The position numbers and the translations under genes are program-made. 64,000 bases of DNA from CAWJKP01 sp963843465 (lineage in GTDB: Bacteria > Planctomycetota > Planctomycetia > Pirellulales > Thermoguttaceae): contig CAWJKP010000005.1 in the NCBI GenBank assembly GCA_963843465.1, positions 558,001-622,000 on the forward strand. Reading direction: 5' to 3'. Positions 9,191-18,050 of this stretch are shown here, one piece after another (position 1 is the stretch's first letter; every line of letters begins with the position of its first letter). The notes beneath the pieces are model-generated. The model searched no databases and was not told the DNA's origin. It saw only the letters and a program-made list of their open reading frames with translations.

Positions 9191-9454
9191 ATGTCCGCCT
9201 CCGACGCATCGCAGCCCTCGACTCCCAGCCCGCAGGAACTCCGGTCGGCGTTGAAAGCCTTCCGCAAGCGATTGAAATTGACCCGGCTGGACGACCAATC
9301 GCGGATCGGCGTGGGGCCGTTCAGCAGCGGACGCCCATCGGGGATCGTGGCGATCACGCCGCCGGACCAGTTTCCCGCCGCCGTTTGGGAAGAGTTGGCC
9401 CGCCAGGGTAAGCTCCGCCGGGCAGGCAACCAGATGTACGAGCTGGTCGAGTAG
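9191..9454 (+). CDS. Conserved hypothetical protein, 87 aa
   Basis: A small basic protein with a Ser/Pro-rich N-terminus, a helix PQELRSALKAFRKRLKLTRL and a C-terminus FPAAVWEELARQGKLRRAG that looks like a winged-helix end. SD-like GGAGA lies 6 bases before the ATG. I recall similar small proteins in planctomycetes but know no function. It reads away from rfbD. Confidence 0.7.
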   Translation: MSASDASQPSTPSPQELRSALKAFRKRLKLTRLDDQSRIGVGPFSSGRPSGIVAITPPDQFPAAVWEELARQGKLRRAGNQMYELVE

Positions 9455-9645
9455 GTTATGCTTCAGCATAACGGGCGTGAGAGGCGATCGTTGCCTCGGG
9501 TTCGGTTATGCTGCGAAGCTGTTTCAAGACCAGTGCCTGGCGACGGGCAAGAATGCCCATCCTACGGCCGCTGTAGGTTGGGCATTCCTGCCCGACGGTG
9601 GCTGCCGGGATTCTGAGACTGCCTCCAAAGCCATAATCTACGGGT

Positions 9646-9858
9646 CTAAGCCGATTGCAGGGTCTCCACGCTGGCGATGTGCAGCAGTGGGATAATCACC
9701 ATGCGATCGGAGTTGGGCAACGAAACAATGATCCGGGACTGTTGTAAGAGAGCCATTTCGGGGTGGCGGACTTGGTGCCTCTCCCCGTTGGTCAGCCGTA
9801 TCTCGAACGGCTCGAACGGTTGCCGCCGCAGCAACTCCAACATCGCGTCGCGGTTCAT
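9646..9858 (-). CDS. Conserved hypothetical protein, 70 aa
   Basis: A 70-residue protein: MNRDAMLELLRRQPFEPFEI, then LTNGERHQVRHPEMALLQQ and IPLLHIASVETL. The pattern of short beta strands with NGE and H-P-E suggests a small beta-barrel, common as a short planctomycete protein. Function unknown. Confidence 0.65.
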   Translation of the reverse strand: MNRDAMLELLRRQPFEPFEIRLTNGERHQVRHPEMALLQQSRIIVSLPNSDRMVIIPLLHIASVETLQSA

Positions 9859-9922
9859 GGCCGTCTCCCTCGCCCTCGGATCTTGCGGGTCTTCGTAGCA
9901 TGGGCATTCTTGCCCGTGTTTT

Positions 9923-11910
9923 CTACCACTTCAGGCCGAACTGTTCGCCCGTGGAGCGGCCCAGGCCGCCGCGGAGAGGACCGGCGGGTTTCTTCTTCGG
10001 CGGCGGGGGCGGTTCGGCGGCGCCTTTGTCAGGCTCCGCGGCAGCCGGCTCTTCCGGGGGTAGAGCGCCTTTCATCGAGAGGCTGATCCGCTTGGCGTCC
10101 GTGTCGATCGACAGCACCACGGCGTCGACCTCGTCGCCCTCCTTGACGATCTCGCTCACCCGCCAAACCCGCTTGTGCGCCAGCTCGGAGATGTGGACCA
10201 GCCCTTCCACGCCCGGTTCGAGCTCGACGAAGGCCCCGAAGTCCATGAGCTTGGTGACCTTGCCGTGGACCGTGCTCAGGGGCGGATATTTCTGCTCGGC
10301 GCCGATCCAGGGGCTTTGCAGCAGGTCGCGGTAGCTCAGTCCGATCCGCCGGCTTTCGGGGTCGATCTTGTCGACGCGGACGCGGATCGTCTGGCCCTCT
10401 TGAAGGACCTCGCTGGGATGCTGCACGCGTCCCCAGGCCAACTGGCTGATGTGCAACAGGCCGTCCGCGCCGCCCAGGTCGATGAAGGCGCCGAAGTCCA
10501 TCAGCTTGCGGACCAGGCCCTCGCGGACCTGCCCGACTTCCAGCGACTCCCAGAACAGCTTGCGGGCTTCTTCCTTCTCCCGCTCCAAGACCGCGCGGTG
10601 GCTGAGCACGAGATTATGGCGGTCGGGGTTGGCCTCGACCACGAGGCAGGGGAGGCTCTGGCCGACGAACTCCTCCAAATGCTCCACGCGGTACAGCGCG
10701 ATCTGGCTGATGGGGATGAACCCGCGGATGTGACTTACCTCGGCCTCCAGCCCGCCCGCGTTGTGCCCGGTGACCTTGGCCTCGACGAGCATTCCCTCGG
10801 CGAGGTCCGACCAGTCGCCGATGCTGGCCGCGGCGCCTGGCAGGGCCAGCTCGTAGAGCCCTTCCTCGGCGTTGAAGCGATGGACGCGGACCTCGATGGT
10901 CTCGCCCGGCTGCGGCGGGTTGTCGAATTGCAGCAGCGGCACCACGCCCTGCTCCCGCCCGCCCAGCTCGACGAACACGTCCTCGCGGTGTACGGCCAAC
11001 ACCCGGCCCGTCTGCTTCGACTCGGGCTCCAGCAGGGCCTGTTTCGAGATCTCATCGGCGGCGCCCAGCAGGGCGTCCATCGGCGTGTCGCCCAGGGCCT
11101 GCTGGAACTCGTCTTCCAGGTCCGGCGACAGGCGCCGCGGATATTCGGCAGGGCGACCTTCTTGTCGCCCCGGCGAGGCTGGATGTCCCCGGCAGGCAAC
11201 CCGCCTTCAACCTCTCCCAAGTCCTCCTCTTGCAGCACGCCCGACAGAAAAGCCGATACATCGCTGCCGCCGGCCTGGCCGCCGGGGCTAACGGCCTGTC
11301 CAAGTTCTTGTGGTGCAGCCGTCCCGGCTGCTTGGGCAGGCGGGACGCCTGCACCACAAGACGCTTCCGGACACGTGGAAACGGCAGCCGACGGCGGCAG
11401 GGAATCCGGGATCTGGGCCGGAGGCGCCGGTGGCGCCGGCGCTGCGGCGACGGGAGACGTGGCCGAGACGTTGGCACTGGCGGACACGCCGGCCGAGGAC
11501 TCCGACAGCGGCGGCGGAACCGTCGAAGCCGACGCCGGGCTGGGCGGAGCCGATGCGGAACGCGGAGCATCGGCACGATTTTCGTGCTGTTTGCCGCCGT
11601 GCGATCGCCGGTCTTTTTTCGACGGGCCCGCTTGCCCTGGCTCGTCGATCGGCGTCCAGTCGCGTTTCGGCCGGGCGCGGTAGGCGGCCGGATCCCGCTG
11701 CGAGCCAATGAGGATCCGCCGCTTCTGCGCTGCCTGCTGCTCCGCGTCCGTCGCGCCCGACTCGTCCGTCCCATCCGCGGACGAAGGAGTCGATGACGGC
11801 GTCTGCGCCTCGGCCGTGTTAGCCGCGGCCCCGTCAGCCATGCCGGGTTGATGGGTCGGCTCGGTCGTGGTCTCGGGTTTCTCGGACCGATCGTTCGCGT
11901 CGGTGCTCAT
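9923..11910 (-). CDS. Four-repeat S1 RNA-binding protein (RpsA-like), frameshifted
   Basis: This is an S1-domain protein. It has a long disordered N-terminus rich in Ala, Pro, Ser and Glu, then four S1 repeats: GRVLAVHREDVFVELGG, VTGHNAGGLEAEV with GFIPISQ, LVRKLMDFGAFIDLGGADG with LLHISQL, and VTKLMDFGAFVELEPG with VHISEL. The tail is PPPPPKKKPAG. The frame breaks near 11138-11140. Restoring one C joins VALPNI to RRLSPDLEDEFQQALGD. About 662 residues. ATG at 11910 has AAGGA upstream. An 18-codon palindrome is inserted in frame at 11307-11360. Probably a ribosome- or RNA-associated protein. Confidence 0.85.
11307..11360. repeat. In-frame palindromic repeat inside the S1 gene
   Basis: CTTGTGGTGCAG at 11307-11318 is exactly reverse-complementary to CTGCACCACAAG at 11349-11360. 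The 54 bp (18 codons) keep the reading frame and add the peptide SCGAGVPPAQAAGTAAPQ to the disordered N-terminus. This is like palindromic elements tolerated inside coding sequence in other bacteria. Confidence 0.75.
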
Positions 11911-12049
11911 TGCCTGAATGTCCTTCACTCCTCGGCCGCCATCCGCAAGATGGCTTCATGGATCACGATCGCTCAATTCTATCAGGCCCACCGGGCCTGC
12001 TCCAAGCGTCTTCCCTCGGTTGCCGGCCAGCTTCCTTGGGAGGGTACCG

Positions 12050-13021
12050 TCATTGCCGGATCTTCCGGAAGATATGCCCTTGGTTGGTCTGCTGCATACC
12101 CAGCTTGCGGCAGAGCCCCAAGGCGGCCTGGTCGTCTTCGCGAACCTGGATCTCGACGGTCGCAATCCCTTCGCGAGCCAACTGGCGAAAAGCCTCGCCC
12201 AGGACGAAGGTCGCCAAACCCTGCCGCTGGTGTGAGGGGTCGACCTGGAGGTCCAGGATCCCCGCCGCAGGGGGTGAAGAAAGAGCCGATCCCGGATCGA
12301 GGTTTCGCACCACGGCCACCGCCAATGGGACGTTGCTTCCGCGGGGAACGACCTCGAACCGCGTCAGGTCGAAATCGCCCGTGGTGCAGGCCTCCCACCA
12401 GTTCTGCGAGGGCGGATCGACCTTCATTTCCACCGACATCTGCCGGCGGAATTGCATCTGCTGGCGGTCGACCAACGGCCGGAAGGCCTCCAAGTCGCGG
12501 CAGTAGATGAGCACGCGGCCGATCTCTTCGTAACCGTGGCTGCGGTAGATTTCCAGCGCCAACGCATCGGCCTCCAGCACGCCGGGGGGCCGGCCGCCGC
12601 CGTAGAGCCCCGAATAGAAGGGAATCAGCGGTTGGACGGCGCCCCCGTGGATCGTCTCGGCGCCCCGGTCCCAGAGATACTCTTCGCAACGAGCCAACAG
12701 GCCGGCAGCAATCTCCTCTTGCTGCGAGCCCAGTTCGGGCCGCACGATGAGCAGACAAACCACCCCCCGTTGGTTGGAAATGCGGCGTAGACTCTCGTTC
12801 GGTCCGAAACCGGCATGAGCGAAGCCGACCGCCTGCCCGTCATCCAGCGCCAGGACCAGTCCGTGGTAATCGAAGTAGAGCTTGCCAAAGATGAATTGCT
12901 CAAAGAGGTCGACGGAGACCGGCTGCATCAACCCCACCAGCCCACGGCGGCTCCGCCAAAGGGTGGTCAGTAAGGGGGGGTCGGTATTGCGAAACGTGCG
13001 ATAGCTCAGCATCGCCGGCAC
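12050..13021 (-). CDS. Tandem GNAT acetyltransferase
   Basis: This 323-residue protein has two GNAT domains, an arrangement like mycothiol synthase. The N-terminal half has LVLALDDGQAVGFAHAGFG, VVCLLIVRPELGSQ and an IYRSHGYEEIGR tail. The C-terminal half has AGILDLQVDPSHQRQGLATF (acetyl-CoA loop, QRQGLA) and ALGLCRKLGMQQTNQGHIF. The substrate cannot be told. The gene is alone on the minus strand, between the S1 gene and a repeat-rich gap. Confidence 0.82.
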   Translation of the reverse strand: MPAMLSYRTFRNTDPPLLTTLWRSRRGLVGLMQPVSVDLFEQFIFGKLYFDYHGLVLALDDGQAVGFAHAGFGPNESLRRISNQRGVVCLLIVRPELGSQQEEIAAGLLARCEEYLWDRGAETIHGGAVQPLIPFYSGLYGGGRPPGVLEADALALEIYRSHGYEEIGRVLIYCRDLEAFRPLVDRQQMQFRRQMSVEMKVDPPSQNWWEACTTGDFDLTRFEVVPRGSNVPLAVAVVRNLDPGSALSSPPAAGILDLQVDPSHQRQGLATFVLGEAFRQLAREGIATVEIQVREDDQAALGLCRKLGMQQTNQGHIFRKIRQ

Positions 13022-13058
13022 TTGGTCGCGTTGGTCAATCGGCCCAAGGGATTATAGA

Positions 13059-13155
13059 GGAGGAAGGAGGAAGGAGGAAGGAGGAAGAAGGTCCCTGATC
13101 CTTCATCCCTCATCCTTCATCCCTCATCCTTCCGCCTTCCTCCTTCATCCCTCGG
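13059..13155. repeat. GAGGAAG / CTTCATCC simple-repeat run
   Basis: GGAGGAAGGAGGAAG at 13059-13090 is followed by CATCCCTCATCCTTC units to 13155. The right part encodes the C-terminal residues of the DUF1570 protein, so the repeat has grown into the gene end. Confidence 0.75.
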
Positions 13156-13982
13156 AGATGCTCGATCAAAGCGCGTGCCGGGTCCGGCTCGATCGGCCGA
13201 AGCCTCGCCGAGAGCGGCGCGGCGGTGCCATCGCGTCGCAAGTCCTCCAGGAACCTGGGCAACAGGGCCTGGGCTGCCATCGGCGATTCCAACAGCCAAT
13301 GGACCCAGGCCCAGGCCTCCGCATACTGTTGTTGGGTCATGTCGGCCGTCGCCTCGAGGCTCTCCAACCGCTCCAGGTCCGGTTGCCATTGGCCGCGGGC
13401 CAAGAGGGCCGCCAGCAGCTCAACCTTCGGCCTGTTCAGCCCGCCCGTACCCCGCGGAACTTCAAAATACTCGGCCAGGCCCTCGTCGAGCCAGAGCGGG
13501 ATCCGCCGGCAGACGGCGTGCAGGTATCCGTGCGTGACCTCGTGCCGCAGGTCCTCCGCCACGTGATCGCCCCAGTAGGCGTAGACCGTCAGCCGGGTAT
13601 CGGTCTCCATGAAGAACGCCCGGTGGGACGGGAACAGCGGATGATAGGTCAGCAGATACTTCTCGAACCGCTGCTCATTGTCGAACAGGTAGATGTGGAT
13701 CGGCTCGTTGGAAAGCGGCGTGCCTAGCCGCTTTTGGAGATCGCTCCGCTGCGCCACCAGTTCTTCAATCAGACGGTGCTGGCTGGGCACCGGCCAGTCG
13801 CTATGGATCACCAACTGATCGCGGACCAAAAGGTTGGCATCCGGCAGACGCAGGCCGGAACTCGGCAGACGCAGCCCGCCGCTCCACGTCGAAGCGCATC
13901 CGCCGGCCGGCAGCAGGCCGGCGGCTGCCGCCAATAGCAGGACCGCCCAACGGATTTTGGATTTTGGATTTTGGATTTCCAT
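13110..13982 (-). CDS. DUF1570-type lipoprotein with HExxH motif
   Basis: A 290-residue lipoprotein. The signal peptide (WAVLLLAAAAGLLPAGGCAS) ends in a lipobox LPAGGC. Residues near 150 read DLRHEVTHGYLHA, a zinc-metallopeptidase HEVTH, followed by LWLDEGLAEYFE, the distal acidic ligand and DUF1570 hallmark. So it is a likely outer-envelope gluzincin-like peptidase of unknown substrate. Both ends run into simple repeats: the first residues EIQNPKSKI come from ATTTTGG repeats and the last from CTCATCC repeats, so the exact ends are doubtful. Confidence 0.8.
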   Translation of the reverse strand: MEIQNPKSKIRWAVLLLAAAAGLLPAGGCASTWSGGLRLPSSGLRLPDANLLVRDQLVIHSDWPVPSQHRLIEELVAQRSDLQKRLGTPLSNEPIHIYLFDNEQRFEKYLLTYHPLFPSHRAFFMETDTRLTVYAYWGDHVAEDLRHEVTHGYLHAVCRRIPLWLDEGLAEYFEVPRGTGGLNRPKVELLAALLARGQWQPDLERLESLEATADMTQQQYAEAWAWVHWLLESPMAAQALLPRFLEDLRRDGTAAPLSARLRPIEPDPARALIEHLRGMKEEGGRMRDEG

Positions 13983-14006
13983 CCGGAAGTTATTCTTCGG
14001 CCGTTC

Positions 14007-15089
14007 TTAAGCGGCCCGCCGGCTCTGGCGCTCCCGTGCAACCACCGCGTCCGACGGGAAGGCAATCACTTCGGCGCCGGTACGCTCTTCGCCGCAGACG
14101 ACGTTGGCAACCAAGTCGGCGAAGCGGTCTTTCCATCCACGGACGCTATAGCCTTGCTCGACCTGGCGGCGCCCTGCGGTTCCCAACCGCGATCGCCGTT
14201 GTGGGTCGGCGGCCAGTTGCTCGATCGCCGCGGCCCACTGGGCGGGCGTCTCGGCCAGCAAGCCCGTGCCACCGGGGATCACCATCCGGCGATTCATGCC
14301 CACGGGGTTGGCTACCACCGGCAGCCCGGCCGCCATGAATTGCAGCACCCGCAACCCGCATTTCCCTTGGCTCCAAGCGTCGTCGGGCAGGAAGCTGATG
14401 CCGATGTCGCCCTGGGCCAGCTCTTCCGCCTCGGTCTGGCTAGACCAGCGACGCAATACGACCTTCACGCCGGGCAGCTCCGGCGCCAGGTCGGAAATGA
14501 CCCGCAACTCCAGTCCGGGAAGCCGCTGGGCGGCGGCCGCCAGATGAGGCCGGAGCCGATCCAGCGACGGCAAGGTGCTCCGCTGCCCGATCCAGACCAA
14601 CCGCACCGCGCCGCCGCGGCGCTCGTGCCGGGCCGGTCCATAACACGCCGGCTCGATGCAGGTGGGGATCAGGGCGACCCGCTCCCGTTGGACAAAAGAG
14701 CACGCCCGGCTCTCGAGGTAGGGGTTGCCGGCGACGACGGCATCCGCAGCCTGGAGGGTGGCCCAGAAGCGGAGCAGCCGCCGCCAGCTCCTTGGGTTCT
14801 TCCTCGCGTAGCTGTCGCGCCCGTCGATGGCGTCGTCGAAGTCGAAGATCAGCTTCCTCGCCCGTCGCCGCAGCAGCATGAGCTGCCAATAGGGCAACAG
14901 CTTCCGCTGCAGGATCACGCCATCGAACCGTCCGGCGGCCCAAAGTTGCTTGCAACGGGCGACGGGCCACCGCCGGATGGGGCACGGCTCCAGCTCCAGC
15001 CCTCGCTCCGCCAAGGCCTGGGCAAACGGCGCGATGCGGTAGCGATAACAGGCATGGCCGACAGCTTCGATCAGGGCAAGAACCTTCAT
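14007..15089 (-). CDS. Glycosyltransferase, GT4-like
   Basis: A 360-residue group 1 glycosyltransferase. The N-terminus MKVLALIEAVGHACYRYRI is typical of acceptor-side Rossmann folds. LIFDFDDAIDGRDSYARKNP, VWIGQRSTLPSL, KCGLRVLQFMAAGLPVVANP (the family EX7E region with its second acidic residue not clear) and IPGGTGLLAETPAQWAAAI follow. It probably adds sugars to surface polysaccharide. It diverges from the FkbM gene across a 560-bp repeat-rich gap. Confidence 0.85.
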   Translation of the reverse strand: MKVLALIEAVGHACYRYRIAPFAQALAERGLELEPCPIRRWPVARCKQLWAAGRFDGVILQRKLLPYWQLMLLRRRARKLIFDFDDAIDGRDSYARKNPRSWRRLLRFWATLQAADAVVAGNPYLESRACSFVQRERVALIPTCIEPACYGPARHERRGGAVRLVWIGQRSTLPSLDRLRPHLAAAAQRLPGLELRVISDLAPELPGVKVVLRRWSSQTEAEELAQGDIGISFLPDDAWSQGKCGLRVLQFMAAGLPVVANPVGMNRRMVIPGGTGLLAETPAQWAAAIEQLAADPQRRSRLGTAGRRQVEQGYSVRGWKDRFADLVANVVCGEERTGAEVIAFPSDAVVARERQSRRAA

Positions 15090-15651
15090 GATTCCGGCGG
15101 GCGGCGAGAGTCCATTGCGGCAAGCGACCGCGGCAAGACCGCCTCAAGGCGGGACTACCAGCGGCGAATGTTGAACGAGGGCCACGCATGTTAGCAGACT
15201 TTCCGGGGGATCCCAAGGCCAATGCGTCGAAACCAACTCGACAGAGGGGGTAAGTCAAATTCCCGGTGCCACTTTTTGGGGGAGAATTTTCTCCGTACAC
15301 CGACTAGCATTTAGCAAAGCTAGGGTGGGTCCAGCGCAGCGAGCCCCCTAGGGCGCAGTTAAGGAATTTTGCAGTACGCCCTTGGAAAGAAACAAGCAGC
15401 GGGAACACTAATTGACACTGATCGACGCTAATATGGTGAATTAGCGAAGATTAGCGAGGATTAGTGTTCCGTGTTTTTGGCTCTTCTTTCTGACGGATAA
15501 ATCAAAGATTCCTTAACTTCGTGCGTATGGGGTTGGGCGCAGCGAGCCCCACCAAGTTTCGGGCGATTTCCTCTGGTGGGGCTCGCTCCGCTCGGCCCAC
15601 CCTACTCTCTACACGCATCCGACCTACGAGCTAATCAGGGAGACCCACGAC
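15090..15651. repeat. Gene-free repeat-rich gap
   Basis: 562 bases with no supported gene. At 15404-15470 GGAACACTAAT and its reverse complement ATTAGTGTTCC bound an AT-rich core with TTAGCGA repeats. At 15320-15350 and 15535-15605 are GTGGG..GCAGCGAGCCCC / GGGGCTCGCTCCGCTC palindromic units of the type also seen near 7980-8020 and 8110-8150. Confidence 0.65.
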
Positions 15652-16461
15652 GTGACGGACGTGCCGATTCAGTCTGCCGACCGCAATGGCTCGCCGCCCG
15701 GGGAGCCGGGCTGGGTGAAGAAGATCGAGTTGCCCAACGGGCTGACGTTCTACCTGCCTGACGCCAGGATGGAGGGGGCGGTGAGCTTCTTGGTGAAGGA
15801 GATCTTCAAGCGGCGGCGGTACGCCCATCCCGGTTTCGAGATCGGGCCCAAGGATACCGTGATCGACGTTGGCGCGAATATGGGGCTGTTCGTCCTTTGG
15901 GCCGCCCCTCAAGCCGCCCAGGGACGATTGATCGCCGTCGAGCCCACCGGCGTGATCGATTGCCTGCGTCTGAACGTGCAGCTCAACGGCCTGAAGAACG
16001 TGACCGCGATCCGCGCTGCGGTAGGCAGGGCGGGGCAGCAGTTGGATCTGGTCGAATACCCGGGCTTTAACATCGTCACCCACCAGGCCGGGATCCGGCC
16101 CGCCGCCATCACCCGTTTCCTCATCCGCCTGCTATACGGTAAGTACCGCTCCGACCCGGTCCACACCACGGCCGCTTGCCTGCCCCTGGCCCAGATCATG
16201 GACGAGAACCACGTCCAGATGGTCGACTACCTGAAAATGGATTGCGAGTCGGGCGAGTACGAGATCTTCCGCAGCATGGAACCGGACCATTGGCAGCGGA
16301 TCCGGCGGATCGCCCTGGAGTTCCACGAGCTCGCCCCCGACCAGCGGCACGGCGAGTTGGTGGCGATCCTCGAGAAGGCCGGTTTTGAGATCGAGATCCG
16401 CAAGCCGTTTCTGGACTACTACTGCATGAAGTTCGGCGAGATCTGGGCCCGCCGACGGTAG
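15652..16461 (+). CDS. FkbM-family methyltransferase
   Basis: A 269-residue SAM-dependent methyltransferase. It begins with GTG at 15652; GTG at 15661 is the alternative. Seen are DTVIDVGANMGLFVLWAA (SAM glycine loop), LIAVEPTGVIDCLRLNVQLN (acidic ribose ligand) and VDYLKMDCESGEYEIFRSM, the FkbM signature (LK.D.EG.E). FkbM enzymes O-methylate sugars and lipids. Next to a glycosyltransferase and a rhamnose gene, it may modify an exopolysaccharide; that is inferred. Confidence 0.88.
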   Translation: MTDVPIQSADRNGSPPGEPGWVKKIELPNGLTFYLPDARMEGAVSFLVKEIFKRRRYAHPGFEIGPKDTVIDVGANMGLFVLWAAPQAAQGRLIAVEPTGVIDCLRLNVQLNGLKNVTAIRAAVGRAGQQLDLVEYPGFNIVTHQAGIRPAAITRFLIRLLYGKYRSDPVHTTAACLPLAQIMDENHVQMVDYLKMDCESGEYEIFRSMEPDHWQRIRRIALEFHELAPDQRHGELVAILEKAGFEIEIRKPFLDYYCMKFGEIWARRR

Positions 16462-16505
16462 TGGCCAGTGGCTAGTGGTCAGTGGCTAGTGGTGCCGGAA
16501 AAGCA

Positions 16506-16569
16506 TGGGACTTATAGGACCGATGGGACTTATAGGTCTCATAAGTCCCGTCGGTCCTATGAGTCCCAT
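16506..16569. repeat. Long intergenic hairpin
   Basis: GGGACTTATAGGACCGATG at the left pairs with the reverse-complement arm ending GGTCCTATGAGTCCC, about 27 bp with few mismatches around a TCTC turn. It lies between convergent genes (FkbM and fabI), so it may end transcription both ways. It is flanked by GTGGTCAGTGGCTA arms at 16462-16491 and 16583-16597. Confidence 0.75.
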
Positions 16570-16598
16570 CGCTGGCCCATTTACCACTGACCACCAGT

Positions 16599-17368
16599 TC
16601 ACAGGCCCACGATGCTGTAGCCGCAATCGACGTGGAGCGTCTCGCCGCTGACGGCGCCGGATAGATCGCTCAACAAGTAGAGGGCCGTGGTGCCCAGCTC
16701 CTTGAATTCCACGTTGCGGCCCAGGCACGACTTGCGGGCCTGGTGCTCCCGCATCTCGTCGAAAGCGGCCACGCCGGCCGAGCTGAGCGTCCGCATCGGG
16801 CCGGCACTGATGCAGTTCACGCGGATGTTCTTCCGCCCCAGGTCCCAGGCCAGGTAGCGGACGCTGTGCTCCAAGGCCGCCTTGCAGACGCCCATCATGT
16901 TGTAGCCCGGCACCACCTTCTCGCCGCCGAAGTAGCTCACCGTGAGCATCGTCCCGCCGGCCGTCATCAGCCGCGAGGCCTCCCGGCGCAGATCACCAGG
17001 CTGTAGGCGCTGATGTCCATGGCCAGGTGCCAGCCCTCGCGGCTGCACTCGAGGTAGGGCTTCTTCAGCTCCATCGGCGGGGCGAAGGCGATCGCGTGAA
17101 TGAGGAAGTCCAGGCGGCCGTAGGCCTCCCCGATCGCGGAAAAGACCTTGACCACCTCCTCGTCCTTCTGCACGTTGCAGGGGAGCACGACCTTGGCCTG
17201 GTGCGGATCGGTCAACTGCCGCACCCGGCGCTCGCTGGAGGGGCCGGGCAGGTGGGTGAAGGCCAGCTCCGCCCCCTCGGCATAGAGCGCCTCGCTCATC
17301 GCCCAGGCGATGCTCCGGTCGTTGGCCACGCCCATCACCAGTCCGATTTTGTCGCTGAACAAACCCAT
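16599..17368 (-). CDS. fabI: Enoyl-ACP reductase FabI, frameshifted
   Basis: NADH-dependent enoyl-ACP reductase, the last step of each fatty-acid elongation cycle. The N-terminal half has MGLFSDKIGLVMGVANDRSI (FabI nucleotide loop, GxxxxxSIAW) and FLIHAIAFAPP. The C-terminal half has MLTVSYFGGEKVVPGYNMMG (Tyr and Tyr-x6-Lys region), RVNCISAGPMRTLSSAGV and SGETLHVDCGYSIVG. The frame breaks at about 16980. Restoring one C (GCCCGG) joins AYSLVICA to REASRLMTAGG. 256 residues when repaired, the usual length. It is an essential gene, so a read error is the best explanation. Confidence 0.9.
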
Positions 17369-17472
17369 GCAAATCCAAAATCCAGGTAGTGGTTCAAGAT
17401 TGTGTTGCCGTTAGGCTAGGAAATTTTCCGCGATCGGTCAAGCGGGCCTGCCCTGCGGTAGCGGATGGTCTT

Positions 17473-17559
17473 GCGGTTGACCAGTGGAATGGCAGACACA
17501 CTGGGCTGTCAACCCAGTAGCAAGCACTTGCTGTGCGGGTTCGAGTCCCGTCCCCCGCA
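17473..17559 (+). tRNA. Class II tRNA-like gene with GTC anticodon
   Basis: An 87-nt cloverleaf is visible. The anticodon stem-loop is CTGGG-CTGTCAA-CCCAG, anticodon GTC (Asp). A long variable arm AGCAA-GCAC-TTGCT follows, then a T arm GCGGG-TTCGAGT-CCCGT and 3' acceptor CCCCCGC with discriminator A. The D-loop text GTGGAATGGCAGACAC is leucine-like. The 5' acceptor GCGGTTG gives two mismatches. A long variable arm with an Asp anticodon is abnormal; it may be a variant or a decaying tRNA-Leu. Confidence 0.55.
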
Positions 17560-17696
17560 CGCTTCTTGTTCTTGACTGGCGGAAAACAGACGATAGAATG
17601 CAATGGAGTGCTTGCTACTGGGCTGGCTATCCAGTCCGTCTACCCGCCCCCCGATGACAAGGGGGGCTTTTCATGCGCACCCCCCCAAGAAATAGG

Positions 17697-17962
17697 GCTC
17701 CTCGGTAGAATCTGTGGGTGATTTTTGCGCGACGACCACAGGAAATGGCGAAATCGCGCGGGCAGTTTCGCCGGGAACAATGCGACGGTCTCGGTCCTCT
17801 GAAAAGTCGGAACAGAGAAGAGGAATTATACTCACCCCCCAGGAAGTATAATTCCTCTTCTCTGTTCATGGTTTTTCCGGCAAAAGGCGCGTACCCCGCG
17901 CGGCGTGCCGCCCTTCCGCGTGCCTATCGCTCGGATGTCACCCACGAATTCTGCTGAGGAGC
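17697..17962. mobile_element. MITE-like element with terminal inverted repeats
   Basis: The left end (GCTCCTCGGTAGAATCTGTG, from 17697) matches the reverse complement of the right end (TCACCCACGAATTCTGCTGA, to 17962) over 25 bp with five mismatches. The 266-bp element encodes nothing I can support. Inside, at 17811-17866, lie perfect 22-bp inverted arms around a 12-base C-rich loop. The arms hold TATAATTCC-like sequence that could act as promoters in both directions. No transposase is present. Confidence 0.65.
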
Positions 17963-18050
17963 TAGAAATAGAAATCCGCCCCGCCCTGGAATAACCCGTT
18001 GAATCCATTACTGTAAGCGTTTACAGTTGGTGCGTTAAACCGCCGTTGGA

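Noticed and set aside
10175..11683. Plus-strand frame of 502 codons
   Set aside because: Antisense to the S1 gene with no start context or family motif.
17394..17603. Minus-strand frame with GDGTRTRT text
   Set aside because: This is the usual false frame that results from translating a tRNA in antisense.
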